From: CAZSMC01 sp964607755 | Lineage (GTDB): Bacteria; Zhuqueibacterota; Zhuqueibacteria; Residuimicrobiales; Krinioviventaceae | DNA: 64,000 bases | Assembly (NCBI GenBank): GCA_964607755.1 | Contig: CAZSMC010000001.1 | Span: 62,001 to 126,000, forward strand | Reading direction: 5' to 3' | Part shown: piece after piece, positions 44,587 to 53,502 of the stretch | Numbering within the stretch: position 1 is the first letter of the stretch | Layout: each line of letters opens with the position of its first letter | The notes under the pieces: model-generated | Databases searched by the model: none | Told to the model about the DNA's origin: nothing | Seen by the model: only the letters and a program-made list of their open reading frames with translations | Made by a program: the position numbers and the translations under genes

Positions 44587-44832
44587 TTAAGAAAATGGTT
44601 TAAAATTTTTGCAGTCTTTTTTTACAAGGTGACCGCAGTCTTTTGCATTTTGACAGGATTTGCACGAGGAATGTTCCCATTTGTATCGAAATTCTCTGGC
44701 ATAATTCTTAATCCAGTTAAAAATAAACTCCTTGCCAGGATCTCTTTTTGTGCTGCATCCTTCACACCATTTGTCGATTTCGATACGTTTGATTTGTGCC
44801 TGCATAAAGCAGGCGGAACGCTGTGACTCCAC
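44587..44832 (-). CDS. Cysteine-rich soluble protein of the nqr gene run
   Basis: The preferred start is GTG, 10 bases after AGGAG; ATGs at 44850 and 44886 are in frame but lack a ribosome site. About 81 residues with seven cysteines: SAC, KWCEGC, SSCKSC, KDC and KDC, plus a His near the third pair. No signal or TM helix is seen. Paired CxxC motifs suggest zinc or an iron-sulfur site. It lies between nqrF and apbE, in the position where maturation proteins such as NqrM occur. I do not recognise the family. Confidence 0.6.
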   Translation of the reverse strand: MESQRSACFMQAQIKRIEIDKWCEGCSTKRDPGKEFIFNWIKNYAREFRYKWEHSSCKSCQNAKDCGHLVKKDCKNFKPFS

Positions 44833-44869
44833 AGTTCTTCTTCTCCTCATTTTATTTATAAAGTTGTCC

Positions 44870-46105
44870 TTAAATACCAAAATCATCGTACATAATATTA
44901 TCTTCTTCTACACCAAGGTTATCCAGCATGTCCAGAACAGCAGCCAGCATGGGCGGCGGGCCGCATAGATAGTAGTCACAATCCTCTGGCGCCGGGTGAT
45001 CCTTTAAATAATTTTCGTAAGCCACTTCGTGAATGAAACCTGTTGGACCATTCCAATTGTCCTCTGGCAGAGGCTCAGACAATGCTAATGTCCAACTAAA
45101 ATTCGGATATGTTTTTTCCAATTCGTCAAACTCTTCATTATAAAAACTTTCCCGGAAACTGCGCGCGCCGTACCAGTATGTAATTTTTCGGGTTTCATTC
45201 CGGCGTTTTAGCAGTTCAAATATATGGGAACGCAGCGGCGCCATGCCTGCACCACCGCCGATATAAACCATTTCGTTATCATTATCTTTGATAAAAAATT
45301 CACCGTACGGACCGGAAATCGTTACTTTGTCACCAGGTTTTAAACTGAATACATAGGATGATATTTTTCCTGGAGGAGCATCGGGTTTGTCTGGCGGCGG
45401 CGTGGCAATGCGGATATTTAACTTTATGATGCCCTTTTCACCCGGATAATTCGCCATAGAATAGGCGCGGTACATGGGTTCTTTAAGGGTTGACGTGTAT
45501 TTCCACAAATTGTATTTATCCCACTCTTCTTTAAACTCTTGATCAATATCAAAATCTGAAAATTTCACTTCGTGAGGCGGAGCTTCGAGCTGGATGTAAC
45601 CACCAGCCTTAAAGTTCACATCTTCACCTTTGGGTAATTCGAGAACCAATTCTTTAATAAATGTTGCCACATTTTTATTTGATTTGACCTGGCATGTCCA
45701 TTTTTTGATCTCAAAAATTTCCGGCGGTACTTCGATCGACATATCACTTTTGACAGGCACTTGACAGGCAAGCCGGACATTTTCGCGAACCTGTTTTCGT
45801 GTTAACAAGCTTTTTTCAGTCGGAAAAATATCTCCGCCACCGGAGTGAAGGATGCATTTGCATTCTCCGCAGGTGCCGCTCCCGCCACAGGCCGAAGGCA
45901 GATAAATGCCTTTTTCAGAAAGCGCAGAAAGCAGTTTACCTCCAAGCGGAATCTCATAGGTATGTTCAGGGTCATCGTTAATAACTAACCTGGCCGATCC
46001 CTGCGCGACTAACTTTGAGCGGGCGAAAAGAATGAGTATTACCAGCGCTAACACAATGAGCGTAAACATGAATACGCCCAGGAATATAATTTCAAGTCCT
46101 TGCAT
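44870..46105 (-). CDS. nqrF: Na+-NQR subunit F
   Basis: 411 residues, full length. N-terminal TM helix (FLGVFMFTLIVLALVILILF), then a 2Fe-2S domain with ACGGSGTCGECKC and a final C in LACQV, an FAD-binding RAYSMANYPGE, and an NADH-binding GGGAGMAPLRSHIFELL. NqrF accepts electrons from NADH and is the entry point of the sodium pump. It overlaps the upstream reading frame of the Cys-rich gene only if the latter starts at its first ATG. Confidence 0.97.
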   Translation of the reverse strand: MQGLEIIFLGVFMFTLIVLALVILILFARSKLVAQGSARLVINDDPEHTYEIPLGGKLLSALSEKGIYLPSACGGSGTCGECKCILHSGGGDIFPTEKSLLTRKQVRENVRLACQVPVKSDMSIEVPPEIFEIKKWTCQVKSNKNVATFIKELVLELPKGEDVNFKAGGYIQLEAPPHEVKFSDFDIDQEFKEEWDKYNLWKYTSTLKEPMYRAYSMANYPGEKGIIKLNIRIATPPPDKPDAPPGKISSYVFSLKPGDKVTISGPYGEFFIKDNDNEMVYIGGGAGMAPLRSHIFELLKRRNETRKITYWYGARSFRESFYNEEFDELEKTYPNFSWTLALSEPLPEDNWNGPTGFIHEVAYENYLKDHPAPEDCDYYLCGPPPMLAAVLDMLDNLGVEEDNIMYDDFGI

Positions 46106-46113
46106 GCCGTCCT

Positions 46114-46725
46114 CTATAACTGAATCCCAGAAAATATCATAAAACCAATAGCCATTAATCCTGCTACGATAAAAGTGATGCCCAGGCCTCGAAGCCCGGG
46201 TGGAACATTACTATATTTCATTTTTTCACGGATACCGGCCAATGCAATAACTGCCAGAGCAAAACCGGTTCCGGAGCCCAGGCCAAAGACCACACTTTCA
46301 CCAAAATTATAATCCCGCTCCACCATGAAAAGTGAACCACCAAGAATGGCACAATTAACTGTAATGAGTGGCAGGAAAATGCCAAGAGAATTATATAAAG
46401 CAGGAACGAACTTGTCGATAAACATTTCCAAAATTTGCACAATGGCGGCAATAACACCGATATATGTAATTAATCCCAAAAAGGTGAGATCAACATCCGG
46501 CAGACCAGCCCAGGCCAGGGCGCCTTCTTCGAGCACGTTTTTCAGAATGAGATTATTGACAGGAACTGTAATTGTTTGAACCACAATAACAGCGAGGCCC
46601 AGGCCGACAGCGGTCTCTACTCTTTTGGAAACCGCCAGAAAAGTACACATACCCAGAAAAAAAGCAAGGGCCATATTCTCGATAAAAACAGATCGAATAA
46701 ATAAACTCAAATATTCTTCAAACAT
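46114..46725 (-). CDS. nqrE: Na+-NQR subunit E
   Basis: 203 residues with six TM helices (MALAFFLGMCTFLAVSKRVE, GLGLAVIVVQTITVPVNNLI, LITVNCAILGGSLFMVERDY). NqrE pairs with NqrD as an inverted-topology homologue. Together they hold an intramembrane iron-sulfur centre and shape the Na+ pathway. Cys residues in FFLGMCTFLAV and LITVNCAILGG match the ligands of that centre. It ends 8 bp before nqrF. Confidence 0.96.
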   Translation of the reverse strand: MFEEYLSLFIRSVFIENMALAFFLGMCTFLAVSKRVETAVGLGLAVIVVQTITVPVNNLILKNVLEEGALAWAGLPDVDLTFLGLITYIGVIAAIVQILEMFIDKFVPALYNSLGIFLPLITVNCAILGGSLFMVERDYNFGESVVFGLGSGTGFALAVIALAGIREKMKYSNVPPGLRGLGITFIVAGLMAIGFMIFSGIQL

Positions 46726-46728
46726 GGT

Positions 46729-47349
46729 TTATTCCTCTTCAATTTGTTCGGGCTTCCAGGTGCGAATGATCCATATCAAAAGTCCGATTAAAATAAACGC
46801 ACTTGGGGAAAGTAAAAACAATCCGTTTGGCATATACCAGCCGCCATCTGTGGTTGCGGGCAGGATAGTTAGGCCCAACAATTCACCCGAGCCGAGCAAT
46901 TCTCGAAAGAATCCCACATAAATCAGCACAAAGCTGTAGCCAATGCCGTTTCCGATGCCATCTAATAAACTGTATCCCGGGGAATTTTGTAGGGCAAAAG
47001 ATTCCGCCCGGCCGAGAATGATGCAGTTTGTGATGATTAGACCGACATAAACTGACAACTGTTTGCTGATATCGAATGCGACCGCTTTAATTATCTGATC
47101 AGCAATAATAACCAGGGAGGCAATAATAGTCATTTCGACTAAAATGCGGATGCTGCTTGAGACATGATGACGAATACTTGATACAGCTAAATTGGAAAAC
47201 CCGAGAACAAATATTACCGCCAGTGACATGACAATGGAAGTTTCCAGTTTCGATGTGACTGCCAGAGCCGAGCAAATGCCGAGAATTTGCCGGCCAATTG
47301 GATTATTGTTAAATATAGGATCAAAAAGAAGATTTTTAGCTTTGCTCAT
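46729..47349 (-). CDS. nqrD: Na+-NQR subunit D
   Basis: 207 residues from the ATG after AAAGGAGGGG; a longer frame upstream overlaps nqrC and has no ribosome site. FDPIFNNNPIGRQILGICSA begins the family, and SVYVGLIITNCIILGRAESF carries the Cys ligand shared with NqrE. Six TM helices. The C-terminal part (PNGLFLLSPSAFILIGLLIW) is typical. It overlaps the nqrC stop by 14 bp, so the genes are co-translated. Confidence 0.96.
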   Translation of the reverse strand: MSKAKNLLFDPIFNNNPIGRQILGICSALAVTSKLETSIVMSLAVIFVLGFSNLAVSSIRHHVSSSIRILVEMTIIASLVIIADQIIKAVAFDISKQLSVYVGLIITNCIILGRAESFALQNSPGYSLLDGIGNGIGYSFVLIYVGFFRELLGSGELLGLTILPATTDGGWYMPNGLFLLSPSAFILIGLLIWIIRTWKPEQIEEE

Positions 47350-48139
47350 TGAGCCCCTCCTTTCTGTTTTTGTCGATGAAAGGCCCATATCCGTTTTCAC
47401 CTAGCCAAAAACGGACCAGATTATTAACGCCTCGCGTTGTTAGTGTGGCGCCGGACAGTCCGTCAATTTTATATTTGGCGTCCGGTTCTGTTTGATCGAC
47501 TTGTCCTTTTATCACCTGGATTTGAACCTGGTCGTCCTGGTCGAAAGCCTTTTTGCCATTCCATTGTTGCTGCCAGGAAGGATTATCAATTTCACCGCCG
47601 AGGCCGGGCGTTTCGCCGTGGTCGAAAAATGTGATGCCACGAATCGTTTTCAGGTCTTTATCCAATGCGATAAAGCCCCACATTGTCGACCACAATCCAC
47701 GACCGTAAACCGGGAAAATGTACTTGAAAACCTGACCGTCCTTTTTGAGTTGATAGACAGGCATATATTTTGGCTTTGTTCTGATATCTGCGATGTCTTG
47801 CCTGGAAGGAATGTCTGTTGAGATGGCTGGATTATCCGCCAGGCTCTGAACGCTGAATGTTGTACTTTGCAGTATTTCTGTGTACCGCTCTTCTGGGATA
47901 ACCTCGCCCGTTTCCACACTCACGAGTATGCTTTCTACTTTTTGATTGAATACCTCTTCGACATTCACTCCCTTTTTATATAAATCACCAGCAATGAGAA
48001 TGTTCTTTATCTTATCCAATCTTCTGTTTCGATATTGTAAAGGTTTCAACCCGACAGCCAGCGAAGACACCAGCACAGAACAAACAAGACAGACTCCCAG
48101 AGCCACGATGATCATTTTTTTAACACTGTCATTGTTCAT
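47336..48139 (-). CDS. nqrC: Na+-NQR subunit C
   Basis: 267 residues. N-terminal TM helix (MIIVALGVCLVCSVLVSSLA), periplasmic FMN-binding domain, and the flavinylation motif DGLSGATLTTRGVNN near the C-terminus, where the first Thr of SGAT is linked to FMN by ApbE. TPGLGGEIDNPSWQQQW is another conserved segment. NqrC passes electrons between FMN groups at the periplasmic face. Confidence 0.96.
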   Translation of the reverse strand: MNNDSVKKMIIVALGVCLVCSVLVSSLAVGLKPLQYRNRRLDKIKNILIAGDLYKKGVNVEEVFNQKVESILVSVETGEVIPEERYTEILQSTTFSVQSLADNPAISTDIPSRQDIADIRTKPKYMPVYQLKKDGQVFKYIFPVYGRGLWSTMWGFIALDKDLKTIRGITFFDHGETPGLGGEIDNPSWQQQWNGKKAFDQDDQVQIQVIKGQVDQTEPDAKYKIDGLSGATLTTRGVNNLVRFWLGENGYGPFIDKNRKEGLNEQS

Positions 48140-49331
48140 CTCTCAAGAGCCTCCTCTGAATATTTTTATTGATAAAGTACTTGTCAATAATAGGAGCAAA
48201 TATGTTCATAAATAATATCGCCAGCATAGCCCCTTCTGGAAATGCTGGATTGACTACCCTGACCATAACGACCAGCATACCGATCAAAAGACCATAGATC
48301 CATTTCCCGCCGGTTGTCATGGCGCCGCTCACCGGATCGGTTGCCATAAACACAGCGGCAAAAGCATAGCCGCCCAATGCAAGATGCCAAACCGGAGATA
48401 CTGCAAACATCGGATTGGTATCACTGCCAATCACATTAAACAGTAGTGCTGTGCCCACCAATCCAAGCAAAGTCGCGAGCATGATCCGCCAGGAGCCAAT
48501 TTGGGTGACAACCAATACCAGAGCGCCGATTAAACAAGCAATAGTTGACGTTTCGCCCATGGAGCCGGGAATCAGCCCCCAAAACGCTTCTTTCCAGGTA
48601 TAAGAAAGCTCGATAAGCGGATCAGCAAGCTGTGCCAACGGTGTGGCCTGGCTTAAGCCATCCACGCCAATCCACACTTTGTCTCCTGAAATCTGCGCCG
48701 GATAGGCGAAGAACAAAAAGGCGCGTGACATGAGAGCGGGATTAAAAATGTTCATACCGACTCCGCCAAAGACTTCTTTTCCAATAATCACGCCAAAAGT
48801 TATTCCGAGCGCGACTTGCCAGTAAGGAATGGCAGGCGGACAAATAAGCGGGAACAGCAAACTTGTCACCAAAAATCCTTCGTTCACTTCATGTTTTCGA
48901 ACTATAGCAAAAAGCGCTTCCCAGAGTCCGCCAACAATGATAGTTATCAGATAGACAGGTAAAAAAAACAGCGCACCGTGGACAAAGTTGGATAAAATAT
49001 GAGTCGGATCAAAAGGAAGCCCCAATTGTATCATAGCCCGGGTTTGCCACAACCCCATGCTTATCTCAGGCATCCCGGCAAAAGCTGCGTTCGCTTGATA
49101 TCCTGTGTTATAAAGCGCCATGATTGAACAGGGAATGAGAGCGTAAACCACCATAATCATCGCTCTCTTCATATCGATCACGTCATGGACAAAGGGGCGG
49201 GTTTTCGTTCTTTTTCCTGTCGTATAAAGGATGGTATCCACCATCTCAAAAATCGGATAAAACCGTTGGAGTTTTCCGCCCTTTTTGAAATATTTTGCCT
49301 TTTTATCAAGAAACTTTCTTAATAATTTCAC
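48129..49331 (-). CDS. nqrB: Na+-NQR subunit B
   Basis: 400 residues, the largest membrane subunit, with about ten helices. DGLSQATPLAQL contains the Thr that carries covalent FMN (motif S-x-A-T), and FGGVGMNIFNPALMSRAFLF, GYAFAAVFMATDPVSGAMT and LAILFMNIFAPIIDKYFI are conserved. It carries riboflavin and part of the Na+ channel. It overlaps nqrA by one base and nqrC by 11, so the operon is tightly coupled. Confidence 0.97.
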   Translation of the reverse strand: MKLLRKFLDKKAKYFKKGGKLQRFYPIFEMVDTILYTTGKRTKTRPFVHDVIDMKRAMIMVVYALIPCSIMALYNTGYQANAAFAGMPEISMGLWQTRAMIQLGLPFDPTHILSNFVHGALFFLPVYLITIIVGGLWEALFAIVRKHEVNEGFLVTSLLFPLICPPAIPYWQVALGITFGVIIGKEVFGGVGMNIFNPALMSRAFLFFAYPAQISGDKVWIGVDGLSQATPLAQLADPLIELSYTWKEAFWGLIPGSMGETSTIACLIGALVLVVTQIGSWRIMLATLLGLVGTALLFNVIGSDTNPMFAVSPVWHLALGGYAFAAVFMATDPVSGAMTTGGKWIYGLLIGMLVVMVRVVNPAFPEGAMLAILFMNIFAPIIDKYFINKNIQRRLLRDEQ

Positions 49332-50680
49332 TATCCTTCCTTCTCAATGATGTTCAAATTTCTTCTCAACGCAGCACAATGGTCGAGTTTTGACGGACAC
49401 ACAAAAGAACACAAAGCCAGGTCTTCCTCAACAAGTTCCAACACACCTAACTGCTCGGCATCATCCAGATCATTTATAGCAATAGCGCGGAGCAAAGGGG
49501 TTGGCAAAATATCCAGGGGCATCACCCGTTCATAACTGCCAAAAGGAACAATGGCACGCTCGCTGCCGTGAATGGCTGTGGTAAAATTGAATTTTTTATT
49601 GGAAAAAAGTCTGGCCATGGTGACGTTAAAAGTAGAGTACAATTTTGGGCTAAAACTTGTCCAGCCAAGAAATACACGTTTTTGTTCTTCCGGCAGTACT
49701 GAAACATTTTGATGATAACGACCCAGGTAAGCGATGGGATCTGAGGCATCACTCCCGGAAAGGATGGAACCGGAGATGACCCGATTCTCACCTTTCATTA
49801 ATTCATCTTTAACTATATCTTGTATCGACGCACCGACGCGCGTTTTAACCAGTCGCGGATTTTTCACCGATGGTCCGGCAAGTGAAATGACGCGCTCGGT
49901 CGGGAATTCGCCGGTAGTGAAAAGCAGCCCAATATCAACCACACTTTGCGCATCTACATGCCACACACTTTTATTGCGATTCACAGGATCGAGAAAGTGA
50001 ATATGCGTACCAGGCAGGCCAGCAGGGTGAGGTCCGCTAAATTCTTCAACAGTCAACTGGTCGAGAGAAGGAGTGGGTATTTTGGTGCCGGGTTTTTTGC
50101 AAAGAAATAGTTTGCCGTTGGTGAGATTCGATAATACCGCAAGACCGTTTTTAAAAGCATCTTCTCTGCCCTGTAAAACAACCTCGACTGATGGAGCCAG
50201 AGGTTGTGTGTCCATCGCTGTAATAAAAATGGAATGCGGTGTGGTGGTGGGATCAGCGACTTTGCCAAAGGGCCGGGCTCTGAGAACAGGCCATACGCCG
50301 GAATCAATGAGTTGCTTAACAACAGTATCGCGATCAAGAGAAGAGAGTTTACGTTCTGCAAAAGATTCGAACGTGACCGCCTTATCACCGTCAAGCTCGA
50401 TAACAATCGACAGAAAAACGCGCTTTGTCCCTCTTATTACTGCAGATACTTTACCGCTTCCGGGGGCCGTGTATTTTACATCCGGTGTTTTTTTGTCAGT
50501 GAATAAAAGCTGTCCGCGTTTAACAGAATCGCCTTTGGATACAGCCATTGTCGGTTTCATACCGACATAATCTCCCCCAAGAAGCGCAACTGTTTTGGGT
50601 TGTTTTTCGCCGTCTATTTCCTGCCTGGGCTCACCAGCTATCGGAATATCCAACCCCTTTTTTATTCTGGTAATTCCCAT
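49331..50680 (-). CDS. nqrA: Na+-NQR subunit A
   Basis: 449 residues, the usual length. KGLDIPIAGEPRQ is the family start; VALLGGDYVGMKPTMAVSKG and TAPGSGKVSAVIRGTKRV are conserved. The C-terminus has the CSFVCPSKLDHCAAL cysteine segment. NqrA is the cytosolic peripheral subunit near the quinone site. It is the first gene of the operon; a possible promoter lies 105-135 bp upstream. SD AAAGGAC precedes the ATG. Confidence 0.97.
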   Translation of the reverse strand: MGITRIKKGLDIPIAGEPRQEIDGEKQPKTVALLGGDYVGMKPTMAVSKGDSVKRGQLLFTDKKTPDVKYTAPGSGKVSAVIRGTKRVFLSIVIELDGDKAVTFESFAERKLSSLDRDTVVKQLIDSGVWPVLRARPFGKVADPTTTPHSIFITAMDTQPLAPSVEVVLQGREDAFKNGLAVLSNLTNGKLFLCKKPGTKIPTPSLDQLTVEEFSGPHPAGLPGTHIHFLDPVNRNKSVWHVDAQSVVDIGLLFTTGEFPTERVISLAGPSVKNPRLVKTRVGASIQDIVKDELMKGENRVISGSILSGSDASDPIAYLGRYHQNVSVLPEEQKRVFLGWTSFSPKLYSTFNVTMARLFSNKKFNFTTAIHGSERAIVPFGSYERVMPLDILPTPLLRAIAINDLDDAEQLGVLELVEEDLALCSFVCPSKLDHCAALRRNLNIIEKEG

Positions 50681-50785
50681 TATCGTCCTTTTATAGTATG
50701 TTAATAAATAATAAACAAATTTTAAAACTTAAAAGTAAAAAAATAAAGTGCAATTTCAAAATTTTTTATTTTCGAATTGTACAGA

Positions 50786-50815
50786 ATTATATTTAACAGA
50801 CCGGAAAGTAAACAA
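50786..50815 (-). promoter_or_regulatory. Possible promoter of the nqr operon
   Basis: On the minus strand TATAAT (50786-50791) lies 18 bp after TTGTTT (50810-50815). The -10 is a consensus match but the -35 matches only in part. It points toward nqrA. Confidence 0.4.
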
Positions 50816-50883
50816 AGCACTTTTTCACAATAATAGCAATATATTGTTGCAATAATGTTAGTCCTGCTTAGATTAAATTTTAC

Positions 50884-50910
50884 TTGACTTTTAGGCATAA
50901 AAATTATAAT
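50884..50910 (+). promoter_or_regulatory. Possible promoter of the VWA/PA14 gene
   Basis: TTGACT (50884-50889) and TATAAT (50905-50910) lie 15 bp apart, a bit short, though both hexamers are good. The 357-bp gap between the divergent nqrA and VWA genes is otherwise AT-rich. It also holds a CAATATATTG palindrome near 50838 that might be a regulatory site. Confidence 0.45.
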
Positions 50911-51037
50911 CTATGCATGAGAAATAAACATTATTTACACAGCGAATAGATAAAACGGGCGCAAGTTTTTAAAAAAGAGTAATTCCTAGTTATCGGATTC
51001 TAATTATTAACATTAATCAATATGGGAGAGAAGGATT

Positions 51038-52804
51038 ATGCGCACAAGATTATTATTTCTGTTTGCTCTAATCGCTTCGTTATTCATGTTTTGCAGCAAG
51101 GATGAGAACGGTGGCGATAAAACACCTACAGAACCATCGAACGGAGGAAACGGCGGTGAGTTCAGTTCGTTCACAATCACCAAACATCGAATTATGACCG
51201 AGCTTCCGAGCAATGTATCTTTGCAGTTTCAAGTTTCAAATAAGGCTCAAAGCCAGGGTGCAGATTTTTTAAAGCTGGAAGATTTTCAGGTCATCGAAGA
51301 AGGAACCACTCTTGATCCTACTGAAGCATCTATGTACATTATCAAAAGACAAAGTCTGGATTATAAAGCAAAAATTACCTTAATGCTAGACACTAATAAC
51401 GGGACTAACCTGGACGCGATTAAAAATGGAGTGACTGAGTTTATTGACACTAAAGACCCTCAACAAGACATTGCAATTTACTCTTTTGCTGACGAGATTA
51501 CACTTGTCCAGGACTTTACTTCAAATGCGTCAACGTTAAAAGATGCCGTAAGCGGCCTTGAAACATCAGGAGATGGCAGCGATCTGTACGGTGCTTACAT
51601 GGACGCTATCCGGAGCGCTTCCAGCCAGTATGGTCCTAATACTATACAGCAGCCATTTATCATTGTTTTTACGGACAACAAGGATACAAAAGGTTCCTAT
51701 CAAGCTGATTTTGTGGGGCATGCCGGCCGTGGACGTCAAATTATGTCAGTAGGGATCGGGAATAATATTAATACAGAAAATCTGGAAAAAATTGGCTATG
51801 AAGGCCTGTATCATGTAACCGATCCGGCCAAAATTACCGAGACAATCTCTGAACTCCAGAGTCGCATCATAAAGTGGATGGACAGCTTTTACTATCTCAG
51901 CTATACATCAAAACAACGCCGTGGATCATCTCATAGTATCCAACTTAAAATAAAGGGTAATTTAAATACTGATGAAGATTCAATAATCAAAGGGATTTTT
52001 TCGAGCCAGAATTTCGTCGATGTGGAGCAAGGATTGTATGTTAACTGGTCCTTTGCCAACCCGCAAGGCGTTGATATGATCCTCGTCATGGTCGATAAAT
52101 CAAGAGAAGTTGAAGCTCTTTCCATGGGAGGTACAAAAGTTCCGGATTATGAATGGAGCAGCGAAGACGCAAATGTCGTTGCAGTACAAGCCAGAGGCGG
52201 CGGTCGCGCTTTGCTAAAGGCTAAAGGCTCTGATGGTGACTCGACTCACGTCACTGTAAAAGATGTGGCCAATGGATTCGAAAAAATATTCACAGTCCAG
52301 GTGGTCAGCTTTCAAATGGGCTCAATTCTTTTTGAATGGTGGGATAATCTAAGCGGCACATCCGTATCCGATTTAACGAACAGTGATCGCTTTCCTGATA
52401 ATCCCACAGGCAAAGATTATCTCGAGTCTTTTGAGATTCCAACAGACAAAAAAGACAATTATGCAACCCGGTTGCGCGGATTTCTGCACCCGGCAACAAC
52501 CGGAGAGTACACATTCTGGATTGCCAGTGATGATGCATCTCGCCTGTATCTGAGCACAGATGAAAATCCGGAAAACAAAACGGACATCTGCTATGTCTCT
52601 TCGTGGACAAGTTCGCGTGAATGGAATAAAGAAACCAACCAGAAATCTGCTCCCATTCAATTGGAAGCCGGCAAACATTATTATATCGAGGCCTTACATA
52701 AAGAAGGTGGCGGTGGTGATAATCTTGCAGTAGCCTGGGCTCTTGGAGATGGAGACAAAGAAGTTATTTCCGGCGAATACCTCTCTGCATGGATTGGTGA
52801 CTAG
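51038..52804 (+). CDS. Surface lipoprotein with VWA and PA14 domains
   Basis: 588 residues. MRTRLLFLFALIASLFMFC is a lipoprotein signal. Residues ~110-300 form a von Willebrand A fold (KITLMLDTNNGTNLDAIKNG, DIAIYSFADEI, FIIVFTDNKDTKG); the metal site reads DTNNG instead of DxSxS, so metal-dependent binding may be lost. A beta domain follows. Residues ~425-588 are a PA14 domain (FPDNPTGKDYLESFEIPTDK, ATTGEYTFWIASDDASRLYL, GKHYYIEALHKEGGGGDNLA), which usually binds carbohydrate. An adhesion or glycan-binding role is likely. A strong terminator follows. Confidence 0.85.
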   Translation: MRTRLLFLFALIASLFMFCSKDENGGDKTPTEPSNGGNGGEFSSFTITKHRIMTELPSNVSLQFQVSNKAQSQGADFLKLEDFQVIEEGTTLDPTEASMYIIKRQSLDYKAKITLMLDTNNGTNLDAIKNGVTEFIDTKDPQQDIAIYSFADEITLVQDFTSNASTLKDAVSGLETSGDGSDLYGAYMDAIRSASSQYGPNTIQQPFIIVFTDNKDTKGSYQADFVGHAGRGRQIMSVGIGNNINTENLEKIGYEGLYHVTDPAKITETISELQSRIIKWMDSFYYLSYTSKQRRGSSHSIQLKIKGNLNTDEDSIIKGIFSSQNFVDVEQGLYVNWSFANPQGVDMILVMVDKSREVEALSMGGTKVPDYEWSSEDANVVAVQARGGGRALLKAKGSDGDSTHVTVKDVANGFEKIFTVQVVSFQMGSILFEWWDNLSGTSVSDLTNSDRFPDNPTGKDYLESFEIPTDKKDNYATRLRGFLHPATTGEYTFWIASDDASRLYLSTDENPENKTDICYVSSWTSSREWNKETNQKSAPIQLEAGKHYYIEALHKEGGGGDNLAVAWALGDGDKEVISGEYLSAWIGD

Positions 52805-52830
52805 TTGCCGTAAAAAACAAATATTCTTTG

Positions 52831-52862
52831 AAACGCCCGGGACAATCGTTCCGGGCGTTTTG
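52831..52862 (+). terminator. Rho-independent terminator
   Basis: AAACGCCCGGGAC pairs with GTTCCGGGCGTTT (one G-T mismatch) and runs into TTTT, 27 bp after the VWA/PA14 stop codon. Confidence 0.85.
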
Positions 52863-52998
52863 CTTTCAATGTCCGTATGAAACTTCAAAGTGAATAATGA
52901 AAATAAATTCCTACAAGCATTCCATTTCTACAAGTTCAAAGTCTTTTATACCAAAAAATGAATACGATACATTTTTTTACAAATTGTTCTTTTTTTGC

Positions 52999-53027
52999 TT
53001 GACATTGTAAACCGACAAGTATATATT
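52999..53027 (+). promoter_or_regulatory. Strong sigma-70 promoter for khpA
   Basis: TTGACA (52999-53004), a 17-bp spacer and TATATT (53022-53027) give a near-consensus promoter. The transcript would have a ~120-base leader before khpA. That leader contains AAGGAGGTGA at 53060-53069, a perfect Shine-Dalgarno with no gene behind it. Confidence 0.75.
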
Positions 53028-53152
53028 TGTTTTAAATCAGGTTAATTATCATAATGTCCAAGGAGGTGAATTTCGAATAATCGCTACTGCAAAATCGCGT
53101 GGAAATCTATTCCTCAACTAACTAAACGAAAAAGTCAGGAAGGGGTCTCGGG

Positions 53153-53383
53153 ATGAAAGAATTTGTTGAATACGTAGTAAAACACCTGGTTGACAGCCCT
53201 GAAGAGGTGAAAGTGACAGAAGTGGTTGGAGAAACCACTGTGGTTTATGAACTGCGAGTCAATCGCCCCGATATGGGAAAGGTCATTGGGAAAAACGGTC
53301 GAACTGCTCATGCCATCCGCGTTCTTCTCAGTGCTGTGGCTCGAAAGGCAGGAAAACACGCAACATTGGAAATTTTGGAATAA
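53153..53383 (+). CDS. khpA: KhpA, KH-domain RNA-binding protein
   Basis: 76 residues, full length. MKEFVEYVVKHLVDSPEEVK starts the family, and DMGKVIGKNGRTAHAIRVLL contains the GxxG loop (GKNG) that grips RNA. KhpA forms a dimer with KhpB/Jag and tunes translation of many mRNAs. It usually follows rpsP, but here it stands alone under its own promoter and is closed by a terminator. AGGAAGGGG precedes the ATG. Confidence 0.93.
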   Translation: MKEFVEYVVKHLVDSPEEVKVTEVVGETTVVYELRVNRPDMGKVIGKNGRTAHAIRVLLSAVARKAGKHATLEILE

Positions 53384-53433
53384 CATTTTTTCTACATCGG
53401 GGGCTTAAAACATGTTACAAGTGAGAGATAGGC

Positions 53434-53465
53434 AAGTCCATCATCCATGTGATGGACTTTTTTTT
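53434..53465 (+). terminator. Rho-independent terminator of khpA
   Basis: A perfect 10-bp stem AAGTCCATCA / TGATGGACTT with a 6-base loop, followed by a run of eight T. It lies 50 bp after khpA. It overlaps codons that would otherwise extend the next gene upstream, showing those are not translated. Confidence 0.92.
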
Positions 53466-53502
53466 ATACTTAAACGTTCAAGATTTTGCTGGAAAAAATT
53501 GT

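Noticed and set aside
53449..53502. Upstream start for the ParB-like protein
   Set aside because: The codons fall inside the khpA terminator stem and T-run; the ATG at 53503 has a better ribosome site and begins the conserved part.
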